This document shows, piece by piece, positions 6,561 to 15,445 of a stretch of DNA of 15,892 nt. A program made the translations under genes and the position numbers. Source of the DNA: an uncultured Eubacteriales bacterium (lineage in GTDB: Bacteria; Bacillota; Clostridia; Peptostreptococcales; Anaerovoracaceae); the NCBI GenBank assembly GCA_902793875.1, contig CADBFL010000072.1, positions 1-15,892 on the forward strand, in the 5' to 3' direction. The notes under the pieces were generated by a model that was not told the origin of the DNA, did no database searches, and saw nothing but the letters and a program-made list of their open reading frames with translations. Position 1 is the stretch's first letter, and the number at the start of each line of letters is the position of its first letter.

Positions 6561-9500
6561 TCAGTGCATGTCGTCCTCTACGACCACCGATACACTCCGC
6601 CAGAGTCCGTCGACTGCCTGCACGTATACCACGCAGTAGCCCGCACCGGTCGCCGTGATGACGCCGTTGGAGTCCACAGTGGCTACGTTCTTGTTGTCAG
6701 TCTTGTAAGTCAGCAGCGGAACATTTGCGGTACAGTACAGCTGTTTGGTGCTGTTCGCGCCCGTCTGCGTGACTGTCAGCGTCTTCTTGCCGCCGACCTT
6801 GAGGCTGACCGTGCTCGGGCTGACGGTCATCTTCTTCACGTTTGTATAGGTGTCGTTATAGCCGCCCGCGATGAACCGGCAGGCACTGCTCTTGGCGAGC
6901 CTCTTGCCGTTTGCATCAAGCGCCGTTACATAGCACCTGTACGTGACGCCCTTTTCGAGACCCGTCACCGTGTACTTGTTGCCCGTTACAACAGCTACCT
7001 TCTTAGGTGAGCTCTTGTCGAAGTATACCTCATACTTGCTGGCTCCCGTGATCTTGTTCCACGAGATATTGCCTGCGTCCTTACCGCTCGCGAGGGCCTG
7101 CGCTACCAGAACGGTGGTCTTTTGCTTCACAGTCAGCGCGCCGTCCGTGTACTTGAACGTATAGTTCTTTGCAGCCGCGCCGCCCGGTGTGAGCGTGTAA
7201 TTGCCCGGTATCGCATTCACGAAGTAGTCGCTGTCCACTTCGGCAGGCTTAGTCAGGACTGACTCGTCGTCCTTCCCCTGCCAGCCGGAGTATGTGACCT
7301 TGCTCTTGTCGTAGTCGCTTCCGTAGTAGATCGACTGATTCGTCGCCTTGACGGTCAGCTCGGCCTTGCTTATCGACCAGTTGAAGGTCGACGGCTTGTC
7401 CACGCTGATGTGGGCGCCGCTGGAAAATATCGCATCGTAGTTGCCGATAACGGTGTCTTTGTCGCCGGCCTTGATGCCGATGACCTTTCCTTCATAGCTG
7501 CCGACATCTTTTGCGCTCGTGACGCTGCCCGCGCCGTATTCGGCAACGACATTGTCTCCTTCAACGACATCATCGAATGTCGGAGCCACTGTCTGCGTCT
7601 TCCCGTTATATACATAGGATGTCTTTTCAGGCCACCTGATCGTGATCTCTCTAGGGAAGATCTCCCAGGCTTTGACCGAAGGATGCTCTTGTGTTATGTA
7701 CTCCGGTGATTCTCCCGGCTCCGGTATCTCTTTGACCAGCAGATAGTTGTCGACCTTTGTGGACTTATCGCCATCGCGGAGCTGGATGCCGGTAACCTTT
7801 CCTTCATATTCGCCGGCGTTCTCTTCCGACTGGACTCCGTCGTATACAGGAAGCAGAGTCTCTCCTTCAACGGTTCCGTCGATCTCAGCTGTCACGTAAT
7901 GTGTTTCGCCGTCGTAGATGCACGGATCATCTCCGTCGCCTTCCCATTCTACGGTCACCATCTTAGGCAGTATCAGGAATCCTGTTGTCTTGTTCTCAGC
8001 TCCCTTGAGCGTGAAGTTCTTTGATCTGACAGGGATGCCTAATATCTTTTCACTGATCTCAGTGACTGTTGCGACATATCCTCCTGCATCGATGCCAGGC
8101 ACGTGGCCTTCCGGCGTGATCGATTCGCTGGCCTCGATTTCCGCGTACAGCTTCGTATCGTCACCTTCAAGACCGGTGCTGATCGTAACTTCAGGCAGCT
8201 GTTCCTCTCCGTTGTATGTGAAGATCGGGTCTTTCTGCCATGTGATGACTACCGGCTTCTGGGTGATCGTGAAGTCTTCCTCGCGGTCGTTCTCAGGGAG
8301 CCTGTAGTTCGGATTGCTGAGCTTCGCAGCCCTGGCCGTGTAGTCTCCCGCGTCGGTCTTTGCTCCGCTGACAGTTACATCGCACTTATCGGTGACGCCC
8401 AGTATCGTGACAAGGTTTGTGACCTTTGCGTACGGCGCCTGCTTTTCGGCGTTGTACTCATATGTGAGATCAGTGGATGTGTCGTCCGCTGACTTCTGCC
8501 ATGCGAGCTTTACCTCAAGCGGCAGAATGTCGGCGCGGGTGCTGGTCTGGCTCTTTTCCTTATCTATCGAGTAGTTGTCAGCATCATCGCCGTCAAGGAA
8601 GAAGGTGTCCGGATAGATCTTCACTGTCTTGTTGATCCCGGCATCCTGAGCGCGCTCTTCAGCCGATCCCTTCTGGAAGAGTCCGTAATACGTGCTCTGC
8701 TTGATGAACACTTCATCTTCGCCGACCAGGCCCGAGAGCTTCGCATTGCCGATATCGAGCTGAGCGATATAGGTACCGTCATAGACATGGTTCTCTGCCC
8801 TGACGCCTGAGACAACGACGCTCTTCTGCGTGATGGAAGCCTTGGTCTCCTTCTGGCTTTCGGCGCTGATGCTGTAGTTGCCCGCAGCTGCGCCTCCGAG
8901 CACGAGCTCTCCGAATGTGACCGTTTTGTCCTTTCCGGCATTCGCATTATCGAAAGTACCTGTTGTGGACACGGTAAGCTCATCGGCAGGAAGCTTTCCT
9001 TCAAATGTCGCATTCTCAGTCACGACTGCAGCATCGGTATTGCCGTCATAGGCCTTGTCCTCTGCCGTTATTCCCGCGACCTTTACTTCCAGAGCTGTGA
9101 TGCTTGCCGAAGCCTCTGTCTGCTGACCGTCTTCTGCGAGCATGTAATTCGATGCATCATCTCCTGTAAGGAGAAGCTCTCCCCAGGTGACCTTTTTGTT
9201 TTTGCCGACACTGCTGTCCTCAAATGCGCCGGTGTTATACTGGCTGCCTGTCTTTACTGCGATATCCAGATCAGAGCCGGCCAGCTTGCCGTCGAGAACC
9301 GCCTTCGAAATGTCAAGCGAGGCAGTCTCGGTCCCGTCATATGCTTTGTCTTCGGCAGTGATACCCGAAACCGTCACAGGCCTTCTGTTGATCCTGAACT
9401 CTGCCGTAACAGCCTTGTTTGCAGGTTTTCCATTGCTGTCAGTATACCTTACTCTTGTATACGCTTTATACTTGGCTGCATCCACAGGGATCTCAGGCGA

Positions 9501-12254
9501 GCCCGCTGCGCTTCCTTTCTTATAGTAAACCTTCGCGTCCTCAGGATCAGTCGTCCAGCCTACAGTCAGTTCGTCCTCGAGCTCCTCCGGTATCTCGGAG
9601 GTATCCAGAACCGCCGGATGAAGGTCTCCGTTGTATACATCGTCTCTGACCTTGAGATAAACATGTATCGGCTCATCATGGTACGGACATTTTTCCTGCG
9701 TGCATGTGATCGTTGCAACGCCGTCCTTTGATGTTACATCCCATACATGCTCATGCGTGATGGAGGCTCTTGCCTCTGCAGTGGTGCTGGTGAGCTCATA
9801 ATTCGCCGCATCCGCTCCGCCGAGCGTGATATCCGTGATCAGGACTTTTTTATTCGTTCCCGGATCCGCATTCTCGAATTCAGCGTTGGCAGAAGCAACA
9901 TACAGCTCATCGCCGACACATCTTTCATCGATGTATGCTATGATCCCAGGTCCCGGCTCTTCTACCGCAAGGCGCGCGTCCGTAGTTCCGTCGTAAGGCT
10001 TATCCTCAGCCTCGAAGTCGGTTGCCGTAGCGGCCTTCTTGCTTATAGTTACGGTCATCTTCTGCGGCGCGAGATCTGCGTATCCGTTTTCGCCTTCCAC
10101 TTTATACCATACGGTATAGTCGCCGGCTTTCTTTCCCGTAGGAAGCGCCTGAGAATACTCTCCGTCCTTCTCGAGGCTGTATACCATCGTGCCCTGGCCC
10201 TTTACGACCGAGCCGTCGGTTATCAGCTCCTGCTCATTACTGTTATAGGTAAGCTCATTTGCGCGCGGAGGATTCTTGATATGCGCATACTCCTGCCATA
10301 TCGCGTAGAGCCTTACAGTGGAATCGATCGTTATATCATCGCCGTCCTCATACCATCCGTCTCCGGCAGGGACCTGTCCGTCAGATGGGACCTTTGCATC
10401 CTTATCCGTGTTCCAGGCGAAGAATTTCAGGGCTTCGCCTTCTTTTCTCTTCTCAAACGCGTTCTTATCGAGAGGCGTAGAGACTCCGGACGGGACCGTC
10501 TGCGGTTTCATTGTTCCTTCGCCGCCGTTGGAGTCGAACAGCACCGTTACAGGGGAGCTGATCGTGACCGGTACTACTACAGTATCGAGTCCCTCATAAA
10601 TCTCTGTCGGGTCGACCTTGTACCAGATCTGATAATCTCCGGCTTCCGCGCATTTGATCGTTTCCGGATCCGGATTGTATTTGACCACAGTCTTGCGTTT
10701 CCCGTCTACGTACGTGACAAGCCCGTACATGACCTGTCCGTCACTTGTCGAAGCTGCATCCTTTACGATCAGCTTCACAGGAGTCTTGCCGTCTGTCACC
10801 AGCGCATCGCCTTCTGCAGGGACGACCAGCCGGGTCCATTCAGGGTCATATCTCATGAGTTCGAAATATGACGTGACCGGCTTGCTTACAGATCCTGCAA
10901 ACACCGATGTTTTTACGGCATATTCCCCCGCTTTGTCAGGTACCTTATCTGTCCAGTCGTTATATCCGCCTTCCTTGGTCGAGTACCAGAACTTGCCGTT
11001 TCTTACGACATCCTCCAGCTCTTCCGGACGGTTTTCGTATGTGACCTCCGGCAGCTTGAATTCTTTGTCTACGTACTGATCGCGGGTGCTGATCGTTACC
11101 AGAATAGGATCGTCATGGAAAGGGCAGCCCTCGGTCTGACAGCTGACGGTCGCCTTGTCATCTGTGCCGGAGTCTCTTTCGATCTTCCAGTCATGCACAT
11201 GAGGCTCTGCGATCTCTGCATTGACAGACCCGCTGAAGCCTTCCCCTTCTACCGTCTGCTCGCCGAAGTAGAGCTGATAGAATACTTCGTACTGCGCCGC
11301 ATCCGTGCCCTTAGGCTCATCTGTGCTGCTTGTTGTGGAAGTCCATTTGCCGTCCTTTTTGGTTCTGTACCTCATCTCGTAGCCTTCAGGAAGACCGGTC
11401 TTTACCGCTTCGTAGTTTGTAAGAAGCGACAGGGCTTCACCTGTCTGCTCGATCACTCCGGCTCCCTCAGGAAGCGGGTCTACGACCAGCTCATCAACAG
11501 TAACGCTGATGGAGAACGGGGTTCCCTCACCCGGGCCATGCCCGCCGTACGTCCCGGAGATCGTCGTGGTTCCCTCTCCGACTGCCGCGACGACAGGCTC
11601 GTCAGGACCTTCGTTTATGCTGATAACGCTTGTGTCATAAGCGCCGGTAAAGATCTGTCCCGTTACTCCGCCGAGGATGTCTCTTACCTTTACGGTATCT
11701 CCCTCACTCATGGAATATGTCGTTTCCACGCTCTCAAGGGTGAACTTCACGACATACACCGAGAATCCGTCTGTCTTCACAGCGGCAGTCTTTCCTTTCT
11801 CGGTAACGTCAAGTTCTTCGGCTTCATCGCCGTCCATGTGATAGACTGCAGTATCATAGTCTGCGACCTCTTCGGCCGAGAAGTATACTTTCGCCTCACC
11901 TTCCGGCTGTGTCTCTTCTCCGTCTGCAAGGATGCTGATGTCGTACGCATAAGTCTTCGCGGCGTCTTCTGTATCAACAGCCGACGGAACGGAGACCTTG
12001 CCTACGCTCAGCTTCGAGCCCGCAGGGAACACGCCCTCTTCAGCCCTGACAGTGACCTTGACTCCGTCTACTGTCTCGCTCTGATCGAAAGCCTCTTCTG
12101 CAGGTTCTTCCTTCTCAGGCGCTGCTTCTTCCGTAACTGCCTTGTCAGAGCCCTCAGGCGCAACAGCATCGACTGCAAACGCTGCTACGCTCATCTGGCT
12201 CATTACCATGAGCAGCGACAGAAGGACAGCTATAAACCTCCTTTTGCCTTTCAT
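6561..12254 (-). CDS. Giant secreted protein with YDG, MBG, InlB-type, FN3 and BIG2-like modules
   Basis: This 1897-residue protein has a signal peptide (KGKRRF, a hydrophobic core, likely cleavage after VAAFA near residue 28) and an acidic Glu/Ala/Pro stretch. Then come modules: an N-terminal beta domain (about 60-175); two repeated HxHxW...CxxxxCPxHD domains (about 352-470 and 834-955); an InlB/Listeria-Bacteroides-type repeat (568-654; VTVLFDSNGG, LYAIW); and four YDG-type modules (745-832, 960-1052, 1056-1142, 1146-1242) with AED-x-x-YDGTT starts and G-A-NY ends. Next are about four MBG-like modules (1247-1630; YNGE, AGEYEGKVTGI), an MBG_2-like module (1631-1710), a fibronectin type III-like domain (1715-1797; ISWNKITGASKYEVY) and a BIG2-like domain (1805-1892). 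No catalytic domain, LPxTG or SLH motif is visible, so it is probably secreted or held by a partner, perhaps in adhesion. I prefer ATG at 12254 (AAAGGAG, 5-nt spacing) over ATG at 12272. Module limits are by eye. Confidence 0.9.
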   Translation of the reverse strand: MKGKRRFIAVLLSLLMVMSQMSVAAFAVDAVAPEGSDKAVTEEAAPEKEEPAEEAFDQSETVDGVKVTVRAEEGVFPAGSKLSVGKVSVPSAVDTEDAAKTYAYDISILADGEETQPEGEAKVYFSAEEVADYDTAVYHMDGDEAEELDVTEKGKTAAVKTDGFSVYVVKFTLESVETTYSMSEGDTVKVRDILGGVTGQIFTGAYDTSVISINEGPDEPVVAAVGEGTTTISGTYGGHGPGEGTPFSISVTVDELVVDPLPEGAGVIEQTGEALSLLTNYEAVKTGLPEGYEMRYRTKKDGKWTSTTSSTDEPKGTDAAQYEVFYQLYFGEQTVEGEGFSGSVNAEIAEPHVHDWKIERDSGTDDKATVSCQTEGCPFHDDPILVTISTRDQYVDKEFKLPEVTYENRPEELEDVVRNGKFWYSTKEGGYNDWTDKVPDKAGEYAVKTSVFAGSVSKPVTSYFELMRYDPEWTRLVVPAEGDALVTDGKTPVKLIVKDAASTSDGQVMYGLVTYVDGKRKTVVKYNPDPETIKCAEAGDYQIWYKVDPTEIYEGLDTVVVPVTISSPVTVLFDSNGGEGTMKPQTVPSGVSTPLDKNAFEKRKEGEALKFFAWNTDKDAKVPSDGQVPAGDGWYEDGDDITIDSTVRLYAIWQEYAHIKNPPRANELTYNSNEQELITDGSVVKGQGTMVYSLEKDGEYSQALPTGKKAGDYTVWYKVEGENGYADLAPQKMTVTISKKAATATDFEAEDKPYDGTTDARLAVEEPGPGIIAYIDERCVGDELYVASANAEFENADPGTNKKVLITDITLGGADAANYELTSTTAEARASITHEHVWDVTSKDGVATITCTQEKCPYHDEPIHVYLKVRDDVYNGDLHPAVLDTSEIPEELEDELTVGWTTDPEDAKVYYKKGSAAGSPEIPVDAAKYKAYTRVRYTDSNGKPANKAVTAEFRINRRPVTVSGITAEDKAYDGTETASLDISKAVLDGKLAGSDLDIAVKTGSQYNTGAFEDSSVGKNKKVTWGELLLTGDDASNYMLAEDGQQTEASASITALEVKVAGITAEDKAYDGNTDAAVVTENATFEGKLPADELTVSTTGTFDNANAGKDKTVTFGELVLGGAAAGNYSISAESQKETKASITQKSVVVSGVRAENHVYDGTYIAQLDIGNAKLSGLVGEDEVFIKQSTYYGLFQKGSAEERAQDAGINKTVKIYPDTFFLDGDDADNYSIDKEKSQTSTRADILPLEVKLAWQKSADDTSTDLTYEYNAEKQAPYAKVTNLVTILGVTDKCDVTVSGAKTDAGDYTARAAKLSNPNYRLPENDREEDFTITQKPVVITWQKDPIFTYNGEEQLPEVTISTGLEGDDTKLYAEIEASESITPEGHVPGIDAGGYVATVTEISEKILGIPVRSKNFTLKGAENKTTGFLILPKMVTVEWEGDGDDPCIYDGETHYVTAEIDGTVEGETLLPVYDGVQSEENAGEYEGKVTGIQLRDGDKSTKVDNYLLVKEIPEPGESPEYITQEHPSVKAWEIFPREITIRWPEKTSYVYNGKTQTVAPTFDDVVEGDNVVAEYGAGSVTSAKDVGSYEGKVIGIKAGDKDTVIGNYDAIFSSGAHISVDKPSTFNWSISKAELTVKATNQSIYYGSDYDKSKVTYSGWQGKDDESVLTKPAEVDSDYFVNAIPGNYTLTPGGAAAKNYTFKYTDGALTVKQKTTVLVAQALASGKDAGNISWNKITGASKYEVYFDKSSPKKVAVVTGNKYTVTGLEKGVTYRCYVTALDANGKRLAKSSACRFIAGGYNDTYTNVKKMTVSPSTVSLKVGGKKTLTVTQTGANSTKQLYCTANVPLLTYKTDNKNVATVDSNGVITATGAGYCVVYVQAVDGLWRSVSVVVEDDMH

Positions 12255-12323
12255 ACTTGCTCCTTTCTTCATCTTTCCTCACCGGAAATGCCGTCAAAAG
12301 AGACACTTCCGCGTATACATGAT

Positions 12324-12345
12324 AATACTACCATTTTAAACCGTT
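12324..12345 (-). promoter_or_regulatory. Candidate promoter for the giant surface-protein gene
   Basis: Just after the hairpin terminator, the minus strand reads TTTGAA, about 16 nt, then TATTAT. This is a plausible sigma-A promoter about 70 nt upstream of the start codon at 12254. Its -35 overlaps the U-tract of the terminator. Consensus match is moderate and the limits are approximate. Confidence 0.4.
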
Positions 12346-12346
12346 C

Positions 12347-12370
12347 AAAAACAAGCCTTTGCGGCTTGTT
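12347..12370 (-). terminator. Rho-independent terminator after the flavoprotein gene
   Basis: On the minus strand AACAAGCC (12370-12363) pairs with GGCTTGTT (12357-12350) over 8 bp with a GCAAA loop, and the T-run continues as TTTTTGAAC. It lies about 130 nt after the flavoprotein stop codon and just before the candidate promoter of the surface-protein gene, so it probably separates the two transcripts. Confidence 0.75.
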
Positions 12371-12502
12371 CATGTATAAAAGAAAGTTATTTTTCGTTGA
12401 AATTTGAACGTTCCCGACCTGTGACACAATATATAGTTGCTCACAGGCGGCGAGTCTTACCATATCGGCAATCTTATCGGGACACCGGCCGCAGCGAAAA
12501 GC

Positions 12503-13129
12503 CTATTTGCCGTCCGGGAAGCTCGTGAACGAGTCGTGCTCCGCCTCCGGCATTCCGTACTTCTCCTTCGCGTCGGCGATGGCCTTCATCATGAACGCCA
12601 TGTTGCGGGCGAGATTCCTCATCGTCTGAAGTCCTTCCGCGTCCTTCTTCACATCCTCTGCCGTGAAGCCGTGCACCTGGTTCCAGTATGTGCTCGTCGC
12701 GATCGGCATGCCGCTGATCGAAAAGTACTTGTTGAGCACATCGAAGGCCGCCGTAGTGCCTCCGCGCCTCGCGCTGACCACAGCCGCTCCGACCTTCATG
12801 TGCATGTCATAGCGCGCGCTGTAGAAAAGCCTGTCGAGGAATGAGATCAGCGTGCCGTTCGGCGAGCTGTAATACACAGGGCTTCCGACCACGATACCGT
12901 CCGCCTTTTCGAGCTTCGCTCCGACTTCGTTCACTATGTCGTCGACTACGCACTCTCCGTTTTTCATGCACCAGCCGCAGGCGACGCAGCCCCTGATGTC
13001 CCTGCCTCCTATCTGAATGAGCTCGGTTTCGACGCCCTCTTCATTGAAGACCTTTATCATTTCATCCAGCGCTGTCCCCGTGCACTGGTCCTTTCTCGGG
13101 CTCCCGTTTATAAGGATCACTTTTGCCAT
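12503..13129 (-). CDS. Flavodoxin-family iron-sulfur flavoprotein (NADPH-dependent FMN reductase fold)
   Basis: This 208-residue protein has a flavodoxin-like fold. KVILINGSPRKDQCTGTAL (3-21) is the FMN-phosphate loop, and GIVVGSPVYYSSPNGTLISF (78-97) is the second flavin-contacting segment. Cys48, Cys51, Cys54 and Cys60 form CX2CX2CX5C, the compact motif that binds [4Fe-4S] in archaeal and clostridial iron-sulfur flavoproteins (Isf). The protein is therefore likely a homodimeric or tetrameric electron-transfer flavoprotein reducing ferredoxin-linked acceptors or O2/H2O2. The physiological acceptor is unknown. ATG at 13129 follows CAGGAGGGGTAAAGCA, a strong site. A good -10 (TATAAT, 13189-13184) lies 55 nt upstream and a clear terminator lies downstream, so it probably forms its own transcript. 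The family call is confident and the Fe-S content is inferred from the cysteine spacing. Confidence 0.9.
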   Translation of the reverse strand: MAKVILINGSPRKDQCTGTALDEMIKVFNEEGVETELIQIGGRDIRGCVACGWCMKNGECVVDDIVNEVGAKLEKADGIVVGSPVYYSSPNGTLISFLDRLFYSARYDMHMKVGAAVVSARRGGTTAAFDVLNKYFSISGMPIATSTYWNQVHGFTAEDVKKDAEGLQTMRNLARNMAFMMKAIADAKEKYGMPEAEHDSFTSFPDGK

Positions 13130-13183
13130 TGCTTTACCCCTCCTGCCGTATCTTTGCGGCCTGCATTCCTTTCATCTTTCATA

Positions 13184-13189
13184 ATTATA
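13184..13189 (-). promoter_or_regulatory. Consensus -10 box upstream of the flavoprotein gene
   Basis: On the minus strand TATAAT, a perfect -10, occurs in ACATATATAATTATG. The best -35 is a weak TAGACT at 19 nt spacing that overlaps the end of the prmC remnant. A transcript starting near 13177 would have a leader of about 48 nt. Confidence 0.45.
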
Positions 13190-13211
13190 TATGTTTTTCG
13201 TATTCTGCAGT

Positions 13212-13430
13212 CTATATCCGCTCTGCCAGCACTGCTCTGTCAAGATGAGCGAGGTCTCTGACGACCCTCGTTCCTTCGTAGGTCTTCGCCCTGTTCAGCA
13301 GCCTCTTTACCGCCACAGCCTGGTCCGATCCTATCTCGAGCGCCAGAGTCCCTCCCGACTTCAGATGCATGCTCGCCTCGTTCGCGATCACGCGGTAGAA
13401 GTCGAGTCCGTCCTTTCCGCCGTCGAGCGC
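13212..13430 (-). pseudogene. prmC: Out-of-frame C-terminal part of PrmC
   Basis: From ALDGGKDGLDFYRVI onward this frame encodes the last 72 residues expected of a PrmC/HemK methyltransferase: the ALDGG-x-DGL-x-FYR segment, the GGTLALEIGSDQ strand-helix and the C-terminal strands (VVRDLAHLDRAVLAER). It starts inside the preceding gene in a different frame, at the perfect palindrome 13422-13435. The two halves together would make a near-complete enzyme except for about eight residues normally found between the NPPYIES-x-x-I-x-x-L region and ALDGG. A start at 13481 in this frame would only encode nonsense before ALDGG and is not a real gene start. The break is either a genuine deletion or a sequence/assembly error. 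Confidence 0.8.
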
Positions 13431-15367
13431 TCGACCGAGAGGGTATCGATCACATCGCTTTCGATATACGGCGGGTTGCACACGATGATGTCGTAGACCT
13501 TGTCCTCAGTGACCGCGTCGAACATGTTGCCGAGCGTGAATATGCAGCGGCGGCTGACTCCGTTGAGAGAAGCGTTTGCCATCGCCGTTCTAAGCGCGGC
13601 TTCAGAAACATCGGCCATCGTGACGATCGCTCCCGGGACCTTCGATGCTATGGATATGCCTATGGCTCCGCTTCCCGTGCACAGGTCGAGCACCTCAGGC
13701 CTCTGCAGGCCCTTTGCCTCTATGACATCGAGCACCTGCTCCACGAGAATCTCGGTATCGAGTCTCGGTATCAGCACCGACGGGTTGACCCTGAACGGCA
13801 GCCCCATGAACTCCTGCATGCCGACGATGTACTGAAGAGGCATGCCTTCTATCCTCGCATATATCCTCTTCTCGTACTCCCGGAAGTCCTCGCTTTTCAT
13901 CAGCTCTTTGGCTCTGGTGATCTGCTCTGTGGAGGAAAGGCCCGTAGCGTAGGTCAGGATGATCCTCGCCTCGCTCTTTCCGTTAGGCAGCATGCCCAGC
14001 GCCGCCTGGCCCCAGGCCAGCGCGTTCTCGTAGGTCTTGACGTCCCTCGTGTATCTGCGCGCCAGTGTCCTCGCCTTGGCGGCCTGCGCCTCGATGTCGG
14101 CTATCGCCCTGACAATGGTGCGTCCGTCGGTCTCTTCCGGCTTCACGATAGTATACTCGTTGTTGTCGAGCTCCTCGAGGAACTTTATCGCTTCATTTAT
14201 CTCTTCTTCGCTCGCGCCTTCTCCCGCTTCCGCATACACGGTCCGGGTCTCGACCTCGCGCTCCCTGATCTCTTCGTCTTCGGCGGCTTTTACATTGGCC
14301 TCGGAATTCGCCTCCACCTCGGCGGCCCACTCATCCATCTCGCGGCTGACCTCCTCCTCTTCGGCGGCAGACCTTACGATGTTGCCGTCCTTGTCGACGA
14401 ACGAGGATATCTCAGGGACTCCCGGATCGACTGTCACCGCTTTGAGGGACAGTATCGCCACCTCAAGCTGCTCTCTTGTCGGCTCGGCGGTCGTGAGCTT
14501 CTGCAGCATGAGGCCCGGCCAGCTCAGCACGCGGACCAGCTTTCCGTTCGACCTGCCCGCCAGCCTGAGAAGCTCATAGCTGATCCCCGCGATCACCGGT
14601 ATGAGGAGTATCCTCGACAGTATCCTCCATCTGAGATCCGGCCATCCGAGGAAGCTGAACAGCAGCAGGCTCACAAGCAGCACGAACACAAGGAAGCTCG
14701 TCCCGCACCTCGGATGCAGGGTCGGGAACTTCTCTGCGTTTTCCGGATCGAGCACCAGTCCGTTCTCGAAGCAGTGGATGGTCTTGTGCTCGGCCCCGTG
14801 ATAGCGGAAGAGGTTCTTTATGTCCTCCATCTTCCGTATCGCCGCTACATAAAGGATGAACAGCGCTATCCTGAGCAGTCCCTCGATAAGGTTGAGCGCT
14901 ATGGCGCTGCTGATCCACTTCTTCAGGAAGTTGACCACCCAGGTCGGGAATATGACGAAGCCTGCGATGGATATGACCACGGCGAACAGAAGCGCCAGTG
15001 TCATCAGGATGTTCCACGCGGCCTTCGGTCCGAACTTCTTATTTACCCAGGACTCGAACTTTCCCGGCTCTTCGGCATATTCCGGAGCGTACTCCTCGAG
15101 TATGTCTGCCGACTCCATCAGCGTGCCCATGCCGTTCACAAGAGAGCGCGCGAAAGCGACGACCCCTCTCACGAACGGGATCTTCATCACTTTGGTATCG
15201 CGCTCTTTCTTCTTCGTCCTGAGATAGAGCTCGCCCGAAGGCATGCGCATGGCGATCGCAACGCGGTCAGGTCCCTGCATCATCACGCCTTCCATTATCG
15301 CCTGACCGCCTATGCTTGTCGGGCAGGCATCCTTTATAAAGATTTTGTCGTAATCCAGTTTAGCCAT
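13388..15367 (-). CDS. prmC: DUF1385/YqhQ-like membrane protein fused to PrmC, C-terminus frameshifted
   Basis: This is a 659-residue reading frame. Residues 1-305 are a full DUF1385 (YqhQ-like) protein: GGQAIMEGVMMQGP (20-33), YHGAEHKTIHCFENG (189-203), HPRCGTSF (218-225), about four membrane spans (120-270) and PGLMLQKLTTAEP (284-296). Residues 310-435 are an acidic, Glu/Ala-rich, probably helical linker. Residues 440-640 are PrmC, which methylates the GGQ glutamine of release factors: N-terminal helical domain (ENALAWGQAALG), GMPLQYIVGMQEF and LIPRLDTEILVE, SAM motif DLCTGSGAIG (561-570) and catalytic NPPY (631-634). After Glu646 the frame is lost and 13 unrelated residues precede the stop; the true end lies out of frame at 13430-13212. 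DUF1385 and prmC are usually adjacent separate genes next to rho. The ribosome binding site before 15367 is weak. An active enzyme would need the frame restored. Confidence 0.85.
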   Translation of the reverse strand: MAKLDYDKIFIKDACPTSIGGQAIMEGVMMQGPDRVAIAMRMPSGELYLRTKKKERDTKVMKIPFVRGVVAFARSLVNGMGTLMESADILEEYAPEYAEEPGKFESWVNKKFGPKAAWNILMTLALLFAVVISIAGFVIFPTWVVNFLKKWISSAIALNLIEGLLRIALFILYVAAIRKMEDIKNLFRYHGAEHKTIHCFENGLVLDPENAEKFPTLHPRCGTSFLVFVLLVSLLLFSFLGWPDLRWRILSRILLIPVIAGISYELLRLAGRSNGKLVRVLSWPGLMLQKLTTAEPTREQLEVAILSLKAVTVDPGVPEISSFVDKDGNIVRSAAEEEEVSREMDEWAAEVEANSEANVKAAEDEEIREREVETRTVYAEAGEGASEEEINEAIKFLEELDNNEYTIVKPEETDGRTIVRAIADIEAQAAKARTLARRYTRDVKTYENALAWGQAALGMLPNGKSEARIILTYATGLSSTEQITRAKELMKSEDFREYEKRIYARIEGMPLQYIVGMQEFMGLPFRVNPSVLIPRLDTEILVEQVLDVIEAKGLQRPEVLDLCTGSGAIGISIASKVPGAIVTMADVSEAALRTAMANASLNGVSRRCIFTLGNMFDAVTEDKVYDIIVCNPPYIESDVIDTLSVERSTAERTDSTSTA

Positions 15368-15445
15368 TTCGCTTTTTATCTGAGATGCAGCGCGGAGTCT
15401 GCGGGAGAGCGTTTCTCGAAGATCTTGGCAGCTGCACCCTGTATA

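Noticed and set aside
8680..10060. Repeated blocks in the surface-protein gene considered as a CRISPR array or DNA-level tandem repeat
   Set aside because: They are protein-level YDG modules of about 90 residues with diverged DNA, not short identical repeats with spacers.
12255..12272. ATG at 12272 as the start of the giant surface protein
   Set aside because: A possible start, but the ATG at 12254 has AAAGGAG at 5-nt spacing and gives a standard signal peptide.
13431..13481. Start of an independent small gene at 13481
   Set aside because: The first 17 codons overlap the NPPY-coding region in the wrong frame and have no homologous sense; only the part from ALDGG onward is PrmC-like.
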